A stretch of 64,000 nt of DNA. Origin: Tatlockia sp. (lineage in GTDB: Bacteria > Pseudomonadota > Gammaproteobacteria > Legionellales > Legionellaceae). The translations under genes were made by a program, and so were the position numbers. Below are positions 36,644 to 45,497 of this stretch, in pieces. The stretch's first letter is position 1, and the number at the start of each line of letters is the position of its first letter. The stretch covers positions 48,124-112,123 of the forward strand of contig JACCVV010000059.1 of NCBI GenBank assembly GCA_013697955.1, given 5' to 3'. Below the pieces are notes generated by a model. The model saw only the letters and a program-made list of their open reading frames with translations, had not been told where the DNA came from and ran no database searches.

Positions 36644-37393
36644 TTGAAACAAGCTAACAAACAAGTTCAGAAAGTCGCCTTAATAACAGGAGCAGCGAGA
36701 AGGATTGGTGCTGAGATTAGTACTCAACTTCATCTGTCCGGGTTTAAGGTCCTTATCCATTGTTATAATTCGCTAGAGGATGCACAAAAATTGGCAGAGA
36801 CCTTAAATTGTAAACGTTCAAATAGCGCTCAGGTCATTCAACAGGATCTCTGTGCGCCCGATGCAGCCATGTCACTTATTGATGCAGCGCTTGTTTTTGG
36901 GGGTCGTCTGGATGTAGTTGTCAATAATGCTTCCCTATTTGAGCGCAGCAATTTTCTCAGATTCAATGAAAAAAATTGGAATGATTTATTTAACGCCAAC
37001 GTTAAAGCCCCTTTCTTACTCAGTTTAGCTGCCAGACCTCACCTTGCGTTACAGCAAGGAGTCATCATCAATATTACCGATATTCATGCGGAAAGACCTT
37101 TAAAAGGTTACTCAGAATATTGTCAATCTAAAGCCGCTTTAATTATGCAAACCAAGTCACTTGCTCGGGAATTTGCACCAGAGGTTCGGGTAAATGCGGT
37201 TTCTCCTGGCGCAATTGTCTGGCCGGAGCATGCCAACATGGTTTCAAAAGAAGAACAGGCGGAAATAATTAGCAAAACCCCTTTAAAAAGAAAGGGGCAA
37301 CCGCAGTATATTGCCCAAGCCGTTCTGGCCTTGGTTGAGAACTCTTTTATAACAGGTCAAATTTTAAAAGTTGATGGAGGCAGAAGTATTTAA
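36644..37393 (+). CDS. Pteridine reductase-type short-chain dehydrogenase (FolM/PTR1-like)
   Basis: This 249-residue SDR has the N-terminal TGAARRIGAEISTQLH. The arginine-containing motif in place of the usual TGxxxGxG is typical of pteridine reductases, which reduce dihydrofolate, dihydromonapterin or biopterin with NADPH. Catalytic Tyr/Lys lie in GYSEYCQSKAAL, and NNAS is present. The start is TTG 36644, supported by GGGGA upstream; the nearby ATG at 36630 reads into a stop. It ends 4 bp into the convergent YqhA-like gene. Confidence 0.82.
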   Translation: MKQANKQVQKVALITGAARRIGAEISTQLHLSGFKVLIHCYNSLEDAQKLAETLNCKRSNSAQVIQQDLCAPDAAMSLIDAALVFGGRLDVVVNNASLFERSNFLRFNEKNWNDLFNANVKAPFLLSLAARPHLALQQGVIINITDIHAERPLKGYSEYCQSKAALIMQTKSLAREFAPEVRVNAVSPGAIVWPEHANMVSKEEQAEIISKTPLKRKGQPQYIAQAVLALVENSFITGQILKVDGGRSI

Positions 37394-37893
37394 ACCTCAG
37401 TCTCTTTATTTAGTAATTTGTTGGTATAGGCAATCGCTAGAACCGAAAGAAGCAAAGTTAGATGAATTAAAATCTGCCACATTACTGCATCGTTGGTTTG
37501 TTTGGTCGGATCGATAAAAGTTCTTAATAAATGGATGGAAGAAATACCAATTAAGGCTAAAGCTAATTTAATTTTCATAGCGCCTGCATCGATATGATCT
37601 AACCATTCAGGTTGATCGGGATGAGTATCCAGATTTAGCCTTGAGACAAAGGTTTCATAACCGCCAAGCACAACCATAATCAGCAAATTGGCGATCATTA
37701 CCACATCGATTAGGTCAAGCACGCCAAGCATAATATGGGTATCGTCGAAACCATTGATGTTAATAACTAGATGAAAAAGTTCAACTACATAGCGGTAAAC
37801 ATAGGCCGCCAGGATAACGAGTAAGCCAAAATATAAGGGCAACTGCAACCACCGACCCATAAAAAAGAAACGGCTTATTTGATTTTTATACAT
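37390..37893 (-). CDS. YqhA-family (UPF0114) inner-membrane protein
   Basis: This 167-residue protein has four predicted membrane helices. The family core is recognisable in LIDVVMIANLLIMVVLGGYE and then IKLALALIGISSIHLLRTF. The function of the family is not known. It overlaps the convergent pteridine-reductase-like gene by 4 bp. Confidence 0.85.
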   Translation of the reverse strand: MYKNQISRFFFMGRWLQLPLYFGLLVILAAYVYRYVVELFHLVININGFDDTHIMLGVLDLIDVVMIANLLIMVVLGGYETFVSRLNLDTHPDQPEWLDHIDAGAMKIKLALALIGISSIHLLRTFIDPTKQTNDAVMWQILIHLTLLLSVLAIAYTNKLLNKETEV

Positions 37894-37968
37894 TTTGACA
37901 CCCTACAAATGATTAAAAGTAAATCAGAAAGTGATAATAAAAACATTATGAGAGGATATTTTTCATAG

Positions 37969-38928
37969 TCAATCAAAATTTGAAAGAGCCAGTAAAATTG
38001 CGATGTCCTTGAGCGTTGTCAATTTATAGAAAGCTTGCACAGTCTCGCCATTAAGCTGATTGCGAAAATAATAGCGAATTAAAGATTTTGATTGTAAAAC
38101 GGCTTTAAATTCGCCCTCAAGACTCGCTAAACCCTGTAAATGTTCAAGAAAAAGGGCAGATTGCCAGTCCCAATCCGTTACAAAATTGTTTTCTTCAAGT
38201 AAAGATTGATAGAGCCAGGGTTTGCCAGTACCGGCACGAGCAATCATAAAAGCATCGCATCCGCTTTTGAGAAAGGCTTTTTGCAAGCTGAATTGATCGG
38301 CGATATCGCCATTTGCAATAACCGGAATGGAAACCTGACTTTTGATTTGCGCGATGTGAATATAATCTGCAGGAATATCGTAATCATCAACCCAACGCCT
38401 GCCATGAATTATCAGCGCGTCAGCACCTGCCTCTTCGATATTTTTCGCTAAAGCGAAATCTGAATAGGGTCCCTGGATACGAAGTTTGACAGTCAAGGGG
38501 ATTTTAATTGCTTGCCGAACCGCTTCCACAATTCGTGCTAGTTGCTCTGGTTTTTCAAGCAGCGCGGAGCCTGCCCCTTTTTTACGAATTTTTTCTTTTG
38601 GGCAGCCGCAATTGATATCGATTAAATCAGCGCCTAAACTTTCGAGTCGAACAGCAGCCTTAGCCATGAGCACGGGGTCGCTACCTGATATTTGATAGCA
38701 AAGTGTTTTCTCCTTTGGCGACCGGTAGAGATATCGAGAGGTTAAGCTATGTTTGTGAACAACATCATGAGCTGAAATCATTTCAGTCACGGTATAAGCA
38801 GGGGGGCGGAATTTATAGAATAATTCGCGGAACGGAGCACAGCTAAAACCAGCTAAAGGACCTTGGATTAGGCAATTAGACAGATTTAATGAACCAATTT
38901 TGAGTTGTTTATTAATAAGATGCAGCAT
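37969..38928 (-). CDS. tRNA-dihydrouridine synthase family protein
   Basis: This 319-residue FMN barrel enzyme reduces uridines in the D-loop of tRNA. The N-terminal QGPLAGFSCAPFREL, TVTEMIS and catalytic Cys in DINCGCPKEKIRKKGAGSAL are present, and the FMN phosphate site reads PVIANGDI. Which of DusA, B or C it corresponds to is not decided by sequence alone; the core is nearest DusB. It is a single minus-strand gene. Confidence 0.9.
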   Translation of the reverse strand: MLHLINKQLKIGSLNLSNCLIQGPLAGFSCAPFRELFYKFRPPAYTVTEMISAHDVVHKHSLTSRYLYRSPKEKTLCYQISGSDPVLMAKAAVRLESLGADLIDINCGCPKEKIRKKGAGSALLEKPEQLARIVEAVRQAIKIPLTVKLRIQGPYSDFALAKNIEEAGADALIIHGRRWVDDYDIPADYIHIAQIKSQVSIPVIANGDIADQFSLQKAFLKSGCDAFMIARAGTGKPWLYQSLLEENNFVTDWDWQSALFLEHLQGLASLEGEFKAVLQSKSLIRYYFRNQLNGETVQAFYKLTTLKDIAILLALSNFD

Positions 38929-39040
38929 TAAAAGGTACTTAAAATTTGATGAAAAGATTAAAATTTGCTTGTATTATACTTCGCAATTGACAAATAGCGT
39001 TATTTGTTCCCTGCATCCTCCCATGATTTTAGGTTTTAAG

Positions 39041-39493
39041 ATGGAAAAAAAATATTTTAGTCCTTTGGAATTAATCAAAGTTGCCACCCAACATGCTTAC
39101 TCTGCGGAATTTTTACTCAAAGATAATGCGGAAATCATCCTCAGAGATCGAAGCCTTAGTGATAATCTGGCTCCCTTTGTGACTCTAATGGCTATGGCTT
39201 TTGAATTAACCCTGAAAGCCTATTTGGCTCAAAATTATAAAACCAATAACCAACATAAAAACTTGCTTGAATTGCTTGAATTGTGTGTCGATTTAGGTAT
39301 TCCGAGCAATGATATTCATTTACTAAAAAATCTATCCCGCCAATATGCCTTCCGTAAAGGAGTTGATTATGAGCTTTGGGAAGACCGCCAGCAGTTGCTG
39401 GTTTTTTGTACTGAAATAATAGATCTTTATGAGCGCATACAAGAACTTATGCCCTTAGAGCTGCAAAAAGATTATCACCTTCAAGTTACCTAG
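39041..39493 (+). CDS. Small helical protein, possibly HEPN-like
   Basis: I do not recognise this 150-residue protein with confidence. The pattern of long helices with AYSAEFLLKD, MAMAFELTLKAYL and a following H-NLLELLELC resembles HEPN-type helical bundles. The Rx4-6H RNase motif was not found. I chose ATG 39041 because AGG lies seven bases upstream; the open frame begins 47 codons earlier, overlapping the dus gene on the other strand. Confidence 0.6.
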   Translation: MEKKYFSPLELIKVATQHAYSAEFLLKDNAEIILRDRSLSDNLAPFVTLMAMAFELTLKAYLAQNYKTNNQHKNLLELLELCVDLGIPSNDIHLLKNLSRQYAFRKGVDYELWEDRQQLLVFCTEIIDLYERIQELMPLELQKDYHLQVT

Positions 39494-39610
39494 GTATTAG
39501 AAGATAAAAATTATCAATCTACTCATTTTTGTCGATGAAAAATCACTTAATTAAACGTTAATAAACTTAAGTTAAAATTGCTGCAAATTACCCTTCCAAA
39601 GAGTATTGCA

Positions 39611-41998
39611 ATGACAATTCGAATCTTAAGTTTTGACTTCGACGGCTGTTTATTTCACCAAGATTACTTTAGATCATTAGATAAAGACGTGATTAAACAC
39701 AATCGCGTTATGCTTGAAAACCTAATTAAAGAAAATGTGGTTTTTGAAGATCTAATTACAATAATCGGTTCAACCAGACAGTCCTTGGAAACAGACAACG
39801 CCAATGCAACTGTTGGCAATAAAGGCTCCTGTTTTCCTGCTATACAACAGATAAGCAAATATCTTAATGCAAACTTTGATCCCTTTCTTCTGGCAGATAC
39901 TTTTGGAGATTTGCCTGAGGGAACGTCTTTTAATCGAGCAATTAATCCTGATAATGATGAACCACATAGTCGATGGTTATATGATGAAAGCAAATTGACT
40001 ATTCTTTATGCTCAAATGCATCACTTTGCCTGCAAATTTCCAAATAAAGATATGATCTTTGATTTTATCGATGATCGTTCCTTAAACCAAAATGATGAAT
40101 TAAATATTTTACAAGATTTAAATACTTATTTTTCTCGGTATCCGCAAATGATTCCACCGAACATTACCCTTCGCTTACATCATTATCAAGGAAAAGATAT
40201 GACGCCTATTGCTCTAATTAAAGGCGATAGTAATGGTTTTATTGATGAAAATTATGCCGAAACAATTAAAGAAATAGCTAATTTAGCTAAGGACAATAGT
40301 CAGGCAGATGGGCTGACAAAAGCGCTTCATACTATAAAACATGCTATTCCAGAGGTTTTGAAGAGCAGATCACCCCTGATAGTAGAAAGTGCGGAGCAGA
40401 AAAAATCACTTTTTTATTTGAAAAAAAATCTGGAAGAAATGAGAACTGGTGAAAACAATCTCTCAGCGAATGGCCAGTTAGTTATTGATGCGCTTGAACA
40501 AGTGGATTCTTCTGATTTCTCCAGAGAAGAAATTGATTTATTTAATGATGCAAAATACCACTTTGCCGTGATCGCTAAGGAGAAAAAATTCTGGGATTCG
40601 ATCATTCCTTTAGATCTTGAAAATATAAACTATCAAGAGCTTTCTAACATTTTTGTTCAATTATCGCAGTTGCTAGAAAATCCAGAACACCATGAACCCA
40701 TACATGAGCGTTTATCAAGTTGCGGATGGGCTACCAATAATTACATCGCACTTTCCAAATTACTTGCTAAAAATAAAAACAATATGGGAAAAATAGATCG
40801 ATATCTTCGCAATAATAACCAAAATTTACCGATCGATGCCTTAATCATTACTCCGTTTCAGCGCTTACCCAGATTAGCTCTGTTTTCCTGTGATTGGGTT
40901 AAGGCTTTGGACTGTTTTACAGATAGCTTCTCAGGAAAAAAGGCGGCGACCAGCTTTAAAAGAAAATTTAAACGGATTTTATCGTCTTTAAATCAAGTTT
41001 CAAAAGTGATAGAAGAACAAAATAAACAAAAAGAAAAACATCCAGTCACCTTAGCGGAAAGTTTTTTCGACCTATTTAAAACTGAATCCAAATCCAATGG
41101 AACCTTTCAGGCCTATATTGATCCGCAAGCGCTTTTGTCCAAAAAAATAAAACAGGATTTGATTCAAAGTTTTATGCAACTTCAGGAAGAGGCTGATTCT
41201 CAAGATGATTTGGAAGATAATCGCGAAGAATTGGTCAATATTGAACATCAATTAGCAGAGTTATCTTTATCGTTTATCCAAAATGCTGAGAGTTCAACCT
41301 ATGATTTCACTTTAGCCACAGCTAATCTAGCTGAAGAATTCAGAAAGCTTGATGAAGAAAAAAAGACAGGCTTTTCATCGAGCTTCTTTGTAGAAGAATC
41401 AAATTCAACAATAAATTTAGCAAACTCATATTTAGACTCAAGCTCCGATAAGAAGCCAAAAGAAAAATTAAAAGAATTGGATAAAACTAATGCAACAATG
41501 AGCGAGAAAAAAATTCCTTTGAAGACTACTGAAACCAATATTATTAAGGAACCGCAGCATCCTAGCCCTCAGAAAATTGCGCGTAATAGCATTAAGGAAA
41601 ATACCCTGAGCAAAACTCCAGAAAGCAGCATGCAAAAAATTATCGCTAAAGCTGCGCTTGAAGGAATAAAAAATTACCTTGACTGGTCAGAAAAACGTGT
41701 AAGAAACCGCGGCACTAATGGATGGTTCACCAGACTAAGGCATGGTCAAGAAGGCCGTGATCGCGCCCGCGAGCTTTCTTCGAAATTAGGTGCAGATTCT
41801 CCTTTGTTAGAAACGCAATCTGTTATTAATACCTTCTTAAATAATCCTTACACACGGTTTAATAACCATTCGCTTGCTTCCTATCTTTTAGATAGTCTGA
41901 CAGCGATTGAAAATTCACCTTGGCATGATACGAGTCGTTATCCCGAATACAGCCCTTTTGATGGTGAAGAGGAAAAAGGTTGTTGTAGTTGTTTTTAA
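39611..41998 (+). CDS. HAD-like / RhoGEF-like effector candidate with CaaX-type C-terminus
   Basis: This 795-residue protein is a strong effector candidate. Residues 1-215 look like a HAD phosphatase domain: LSFDFDGCLF (Asp9, Asp11), IIGSTR and FDFIDDR. Residues 305-475 resemble a Dbl-homology RhoGEF domain: NYQELSNIFVQLSQLLE, and a close match to its most conserved segment, DALIITPFQRLPRLALFS (about 409-426). A polar linker follows. The C-terminus is EEEKGCCSCF, where CSCF fits a CaaX prenylation box and Cys791 could be palmitoylated. ATG 39611 starts just before the HAD strand; an earlier in-frame start adds 11 residues. A terminator follows. Confidence 0.7.
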   Translation: MTIRILSFDFDGCLFHQDYFRSLDKDVIKHNRVMLENLIKENVVFEDLITIIGSTRQSLETDNANATVGNKGSCFPAIQQISKYLNANFDPFLLADTFGDLPEGTSFNRAINPDNDEPHSRWLYDESKLTILYAQMHHFACKFPNKDMIFDFIDDRSLNQNDELNILQDLNTYFSRYPQMIPPNITLRLHHYQGKDMTPIALIKGDSNGFIDENYAETIKEIANLAKDNSQADGLTKALHTIKHAIPEVLKSRSPLIVESAEQKKSLFYLKKNLEEMRTGENNLSANGQLVIDALEQVDSSDFSREEIDLFNDAKYHFAVIAKEKKFWDSIIPLDLENINYQELSNIFVQLSQLLENPEHHEPIHERLSSCGWATNNYIALSKLLAKNKNNMGKIDRYLRNNNQNLPIDALIITPFQRLPRLALFSCDWVKALDCFTDSFSGKKAATSFKRKFKRILSSLNQVSKVIEEQNKQKEKHPVTLAESFFDLFKTESKSNGTFQAYIDPQALLSKKIKQDLIQSFMQLQEEADSQDDLEDNREELVNIEHQLAELSLSFIQNAESSTYDFTLATANLAEEFRKLDEEKKTGFSSSFFVEESNSTINLANSYLDSSSDKKPKEKLKELDKTNATMSEKKIPLKTTETNIIKEPQHPSPQKIARNSIKENTLSKTPESSMQKIIAKAALEGIKNYLDWSEKRVRNRGTNGWFTRLRHGQEGRDRARELSSKLGADSPLLETQSVINTFLNNPYTRFNNHSLASYLLDSLTAIENSPWHDTSRYPEYSPFDGEEEKGCCSCF

Positions 41999-42036
41999 TC
42001 TGGATAAAACTATTTATGATCAATAACTAGACAGAT

Positions 42037-42067
42037 AAGGGCTAAGACCTTGGCTTTAAGCCCTTTT
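42037..42067 (+). terminator. Rho-independent terminator after the HAD/RhoGEF-like gene
   Basis: A 7-bp stem (AAGGGCT / AGCCCTT) with a loop that itself pairs AAG with CTT is followed by TT. It separates the effector candidate from the MoxR operon that begins 40 bp later. Confidence 0.65.
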
Positions 42068-42107
42068 CGCGTTAGGATTATATTCATTTGTACACAAGGT
42101 ATAACCC

Positions 42108-43103
42108 ATGGAACAATTAGATCTTGATCATAGGCAAGTTGTTCAAAATCAGTTATCAGAAATTAAATCACACCTCAATGAACGCATCTTAGGCCAAACA
42201 GGTTTGGTTTCCCGTTTATTGATTGCGCTTCTCGCCGATGGACATCTACTCGTTGAAGGAGCACCAGGGCTCGCTAAAACTCGAGCGGTTAAAGAATTAT
42301 CAGCAATCGTTGAAGGAGACTTTCATCGCATTCAGTTTACTCCCGATTTATTACCCGGTGACTTAACCGGAACCGACGTCTATCATCCACAAACCTCTAC
42401 CTTTGTTTTTCAACCCGGTCCCATTTTTCATCATTTAATTCTCGCCGATGAAATCAATCGTGCTCCCGCTAAAGTTCAATCCGCACTCCTCGAAGCAATG
42501 GCTGAGCGACAGGTTACCATTGGCGGAAAAACTTACCCCTTACCTGAGCTTTTTTTAGTGATGGCGACTCAAAACCCTATTGAACAAGAAGGGACCTATC
42601 CTTTACCGGAAGCACAGTTAGACCGTTTTTTGATGTACGTAAAAATTGGGTATCCAGATGCGAAAGTCGAATACGATATTTTAACTTTGGCCAGACAAGA
42701 GGCGTTAGGAACGGCAGGAAGAAGAGCAACCGCGATTCAACCCTTGCAGCAAATTAACTTGTTTGAAGCTAGAAAACAGGTTTTGCAAGTCCATACTAGT
42801 GAAGCTTTGGAAAACTATTTGGTTCAATTAGTTGTCGCGACAAGAAATCCCGCTGTCTATAGCGAAGAGTTAGCACGATGGCTGCGTTTTGGAGCGAGTC
42901 CAAGAGCTACTATTGCATTAGATCGCTGTTCAAAGGCTCATGCCTGGTTAGAAGGCCGCGACTATGTAACGCCTGAAGATATTCATGTGATTGCTCATGA
43001 CGTGCTTCGTCATCGTATTCTTTTAAGTTTTGAAGCAGAGGCTGAAGGAATAAGCTCTGATGATTTCATTGATTCCTTATTAGGTTTAGTCGCAGTTCCC
43101 TAA
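42108..43103 (+). CDS. MoxR-family AAA+ ATPase
   Basis: This 331-residue ATPase has Walker A GAPGLAKTRAV, Walker B LADEINRAPAKVQSALLEAM, and the MoxR signature LPEAQLDRFLMYV. MoxR proteins act as chaperones for VWA-domain partners. It is the first gene of a seven-gene MoxR/Bat operon. An AAGG ribosome site lies nine bases before the ATG. Confidence 0.95.
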   Translation: MEQLDLDHRQVVQNQLSEIKSHLNERILGQTGLVSRLLIALLADGHLLVEGAPGLAKTRAVKELSAIVEGDFHRIQFTPDLLPGDLTGTDVYHPQTSTFVFQPGPIFHHLILADEINRAPAKVQSALLEAMAERQVTIGGKTYPLPELFLVMATQNPIEQEGTYPLPEAQLDRFLMYVKIGYPDAKVEYDILTLARQEALGTAGRRATAIQPLQQINLFEARKQVLQVHTSEALENYLVQLVVATRNPAVYSEELARWLRFGASPRATIALDRCSKAHAWLEGRDYVTPEDIHVIAHDVLRHRILLSFEAEAEGISSDDFIDSLLGLVAVP

Positions 43104-43112
43104 AGGTATAGT

Positions 43113-44018
43113 ATGACAAACGGTGTAAGTGTTGAGCTTAGTGAATTAATAGCGCTGCAGCGTTATGCGCGGCGAGTCAATTATAAACCGCGTAATTCTG
43201 CGGTTCAGACTGGCAACCATCTTTCCAGATTGCGTGGACGCGGCATGGACTTTGCAGAGGTCCGAAACTATCAGGCCGGTGATGAAATTCGTCATATGGA
43301 ATGGCGCGTGACTGCTCGAACCGGCCGTCCCCATGTAAAAATTTATCAGGAAGAACGGGAACGCCCCGTTGTTATTCTGAGTGATTTTAACCCCTCAATG
43401 TATTTTGGCACTCGCATCGCTTTCAAATCAGTAATTGCAGCACGTTTGGCAGCCTTGCTGATTTGGACTGCAGTGAAACAAGGCGATAGAGTCGGCGGTC
43501 TCTTTTTTTCAGCAGAGCAGCATAATGAATTTATGCCAAGAGGGCGTGAATCTGGTGCCTTGGCGCTATTAGCCTCACTGAGTGAATTTACAAAGTTAAG
43601 AGCAGACAATAAAAAATCAAAACCGCTCTCTGAAGTCCTTCTGCGAGTTCGCCGTGTGACTCGACCGGGTTCTATACTGGTGTTAATTTCTGATTGTTAT
43701 AATTTGGACAAGGAAAGTGAAAAGCATTTAAGTCGGCTTCGCGAAAATTGCGATATCCTGGTTTATCATCCCTGTGATCCCCTAGAGCTTAAGCCTCCAA
43801 AACCTGAACATTATGCAATGACCGATGGCGAACATGAAATTATAGTCGATACTACGATTAGCAATCTATCTAAGGCATATCAAGACTATTGCGACAAGCG
43901 TCATGCCAACTTGGTAGCCCAATTTAAGCGGTTACAAATCCAGTATGTACAATTAACGGCCGAAGATGATTTGGCTGCTTTAGTTCGCCGGACTTTTCCC
44001 CGGAGGTCCTGTGTCTGA
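43113..44018 (+). CDS. DUF58 domain protein of the MoxR/Bat operon
   Basis: This 301-residue protein has the DUF58 core: GRGMDFAEVRNYQAGDEIRH and WRVTARTGRPHVK, then a VWA-like C-terminal half (VVILSDFNPSM, ILVLISDCYN). DUF58 proteins regularly accompany MoxR. It begins 9 bp after moxR and overlaps the next gene by 8 bp. Confidence 0.93.
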   Translation: MTNGVSVELSELIALQRYARRVNYKPRNSAVQTGNHLSRLRGRGMDFAEVRNYQAGDEIRHMEWRVTARTGRPHVKIYQEERERPVVILSDFNPSMYFGTRIAFKSVIAARLAALLIWTAVKQGDRVGGLFFSAEQHNEFMPRGRESGALALLASLSEFTKLRADNKKSKPLSEVLLRVRRVTRPGSILVLISDCYNLDKESEKHLSRLRENCDILVYHPCDPLELKPPKPEHYAMTDGEHEIIVDTTISNLSKAYQDYCDKRHANLVAQFKRLQIQYVQLTAEDDLAALVRRTFPRRSCV

Positions 44019-44496
44019 GCCGCCAGAACTGGCCAAATTACATGATATTCATTTACCAGAAGCAATTGGCTGGTGGCCATTGGCAGAGGGTTGGTATCTT
44101 TTGTTTCTATTGGTTTTAATAATTATCTGTCTCGCCAGCTATTACGCTAATCGTTTTCATAAAAATGGCAAAGCTAAACGCGAAGCCCTGCGCCTGCTTA
44201 AAATTTATGAACAGGAATATCATTCCGGAGCAGATTCTCAAACAATTTCTATGAAAATATCGGAATTACTGCGGCGAGTAGCGTTGGTTTATTTTCCGCG
44301 CAAAGAAGTTGCCGGCTTACAGGGGCAGGCCTGGTTGAATTTTTTATCCCAAACGTCCAAAAAGATTGATTTTAATTCAATTGAGGAATATCTCCTGGCT
44401 TTGCCTTATCAACCCTCAAAAAACATTGATTTAAAGCCGCTTTTTTGTCGCGCAAGGGGCTGGATTAAACAACGGGGAAAACCATGTTTGAATTAG
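44011..44496 (+). CDS. DUF4381 membrane protein of the MoxR/Bat operon
   Basis: This 161-residue protein has a single membrane helix at about 25-47 after an N-terminal HDIHLPEAIGWWPLAEGWY typical of DUF4381. A soluble helical part follows. The GTG start overlaps DUF58 by 8 bp, and the end overlaps the next VWA gene by 13 bp. The role is unknown beyond its association with the operon. Confidence 0.88.
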   Translation: MSEPPELAKLHDIHLPEAIGWWPLAEGWYLLFLLVLIIICLASYYANRFHKNGKAKREALRLLKIYEQEYHSGADSQTISMKISELLRRVALVYFPRKEVAGLQGQAWLNFLSQTSKKIDFNSIEEYLLALPYQPSKNIDLKPLFCRARGWIKQRGKPCLN

Positions 44497-45497
44497 CGAC
44501 CCCCTGGGTTTTGCTCGCATTGCCTTTGCCCTTACTTATCTGGTTTTTAATTCCACGGGCAGAGTTGCGTCTGCCTTCTGCTCTAAAAGTCCCCTTTTAT
44601 AGTGCAATGCATGACCTGATTGCTAATAAAAAACCTGCATTGGCCGGCCGAACTCAACTGGGTTTGTTATTTTTAATTTGGTGCTTAATCCTCTTGGCTG
44701 CTGCAGGACCGCGTTGGGTTGGTGAGCCTCGTCCTTTGACCCGGGAGGGGCGAAACATAATGATGGTTCTCGATTTATCAGGATCGATGGAACTTTCAGA
44801 CATGTTAATGAACGGTAGACCGGTAAGCCGTCTTACTGTAGTCAAAACTGCAGCTGAAAAATTTGTCAAAGCCCGTGCAGGAGATCGCATTGGCTTGATT
44901 CTTTTTGGTACTCGAGCCTATTTACAAACGCCCCTTACCTATGATCGAAAAAGCGTATTGGTGCGGTTAGAAGACGCAACCGTTGGATTGGCCGGCCAAA
45001 CCACCTCTATTGGCGATGCGCTGGGGCTCGCCGTTAAGCGGTTGCAAGATGTTCCAGCTAAAGGTCGAATGATCATTTTACTGACTGATGGAGCTAATAA
45101 TTCCGGCGTCCTGCCGCCTTTGAAAGCGGCAGAATTAGCCAGTCTTGACAACATAAAAATTTACACTATCGGCTTAGGATCAGAATCGGATCCCAATTCC
45201 ATGGGGGCTTTCTTTAATTCTAATCCTGCCTCAGGTCTTGACGAAGAAACCTTGGAGGAAGTGGCCAAAATTACCGGGGGACAATATTTTCGGGCTACTG
45301 ATACCCAGTCACTTCAAGAAATTTATAATATGATTAATAAACTCGAAACCGTCAGCCAAGATCAGGCGACCATACGACCGCAGCAGGACTATTACCCCTG
45401 GCCTTTAACAGCGGCACTCTTGCTACTCATTTACTGGTTGGTAAAAAAAGCAGGTTTTCTACCCACTTTTTCACGTCCTGAGGTGGCGAAGGCATGA
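44484..45497 (+). CDS. VWA-domain membrane protein (BatA-like)
   Basis: This 337-residue protein has N-terminal membrane helices, a von Willebrand A domain with the MIDAS motif VLDLSGSMELSDM, and LTDGANNSG. A final membrane helix (about 305-325) follows. It should face the periplasm. The operon is tied to aerotolerance and envelope stress in other bacteria. It overlaps both neighbours. Confidence 0.92.
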   Translation: MFELATPWVLLALPLPLLIWFLIPRAELRLPSALKVPFYSAMHDLIANKKPALAGRTQLGLLFLIWCLILLAAAGPRWVGEPRPLTREGRNIMMVLDLSGSMELSDMLMNGRPVSRLTVVKTAAEKFVKARAGDRIGLILFGTRAYLQTPLTYDRKSVLVRLEDATVGLAGQTTSIGDALGLAVKRLQDVPAKGRMIILLTDGANNSGVLPPLKAAELASLDNIKIYTIGLGSESDPNSMGAFFNSNPASGLDEETLEEVAKITGGQYFRATDTQSLQEIYNMINKLETVSQDQATIRPQQDYYPWPLTAALLLLIYWLVKKAGFLPTFSRPEVAKA

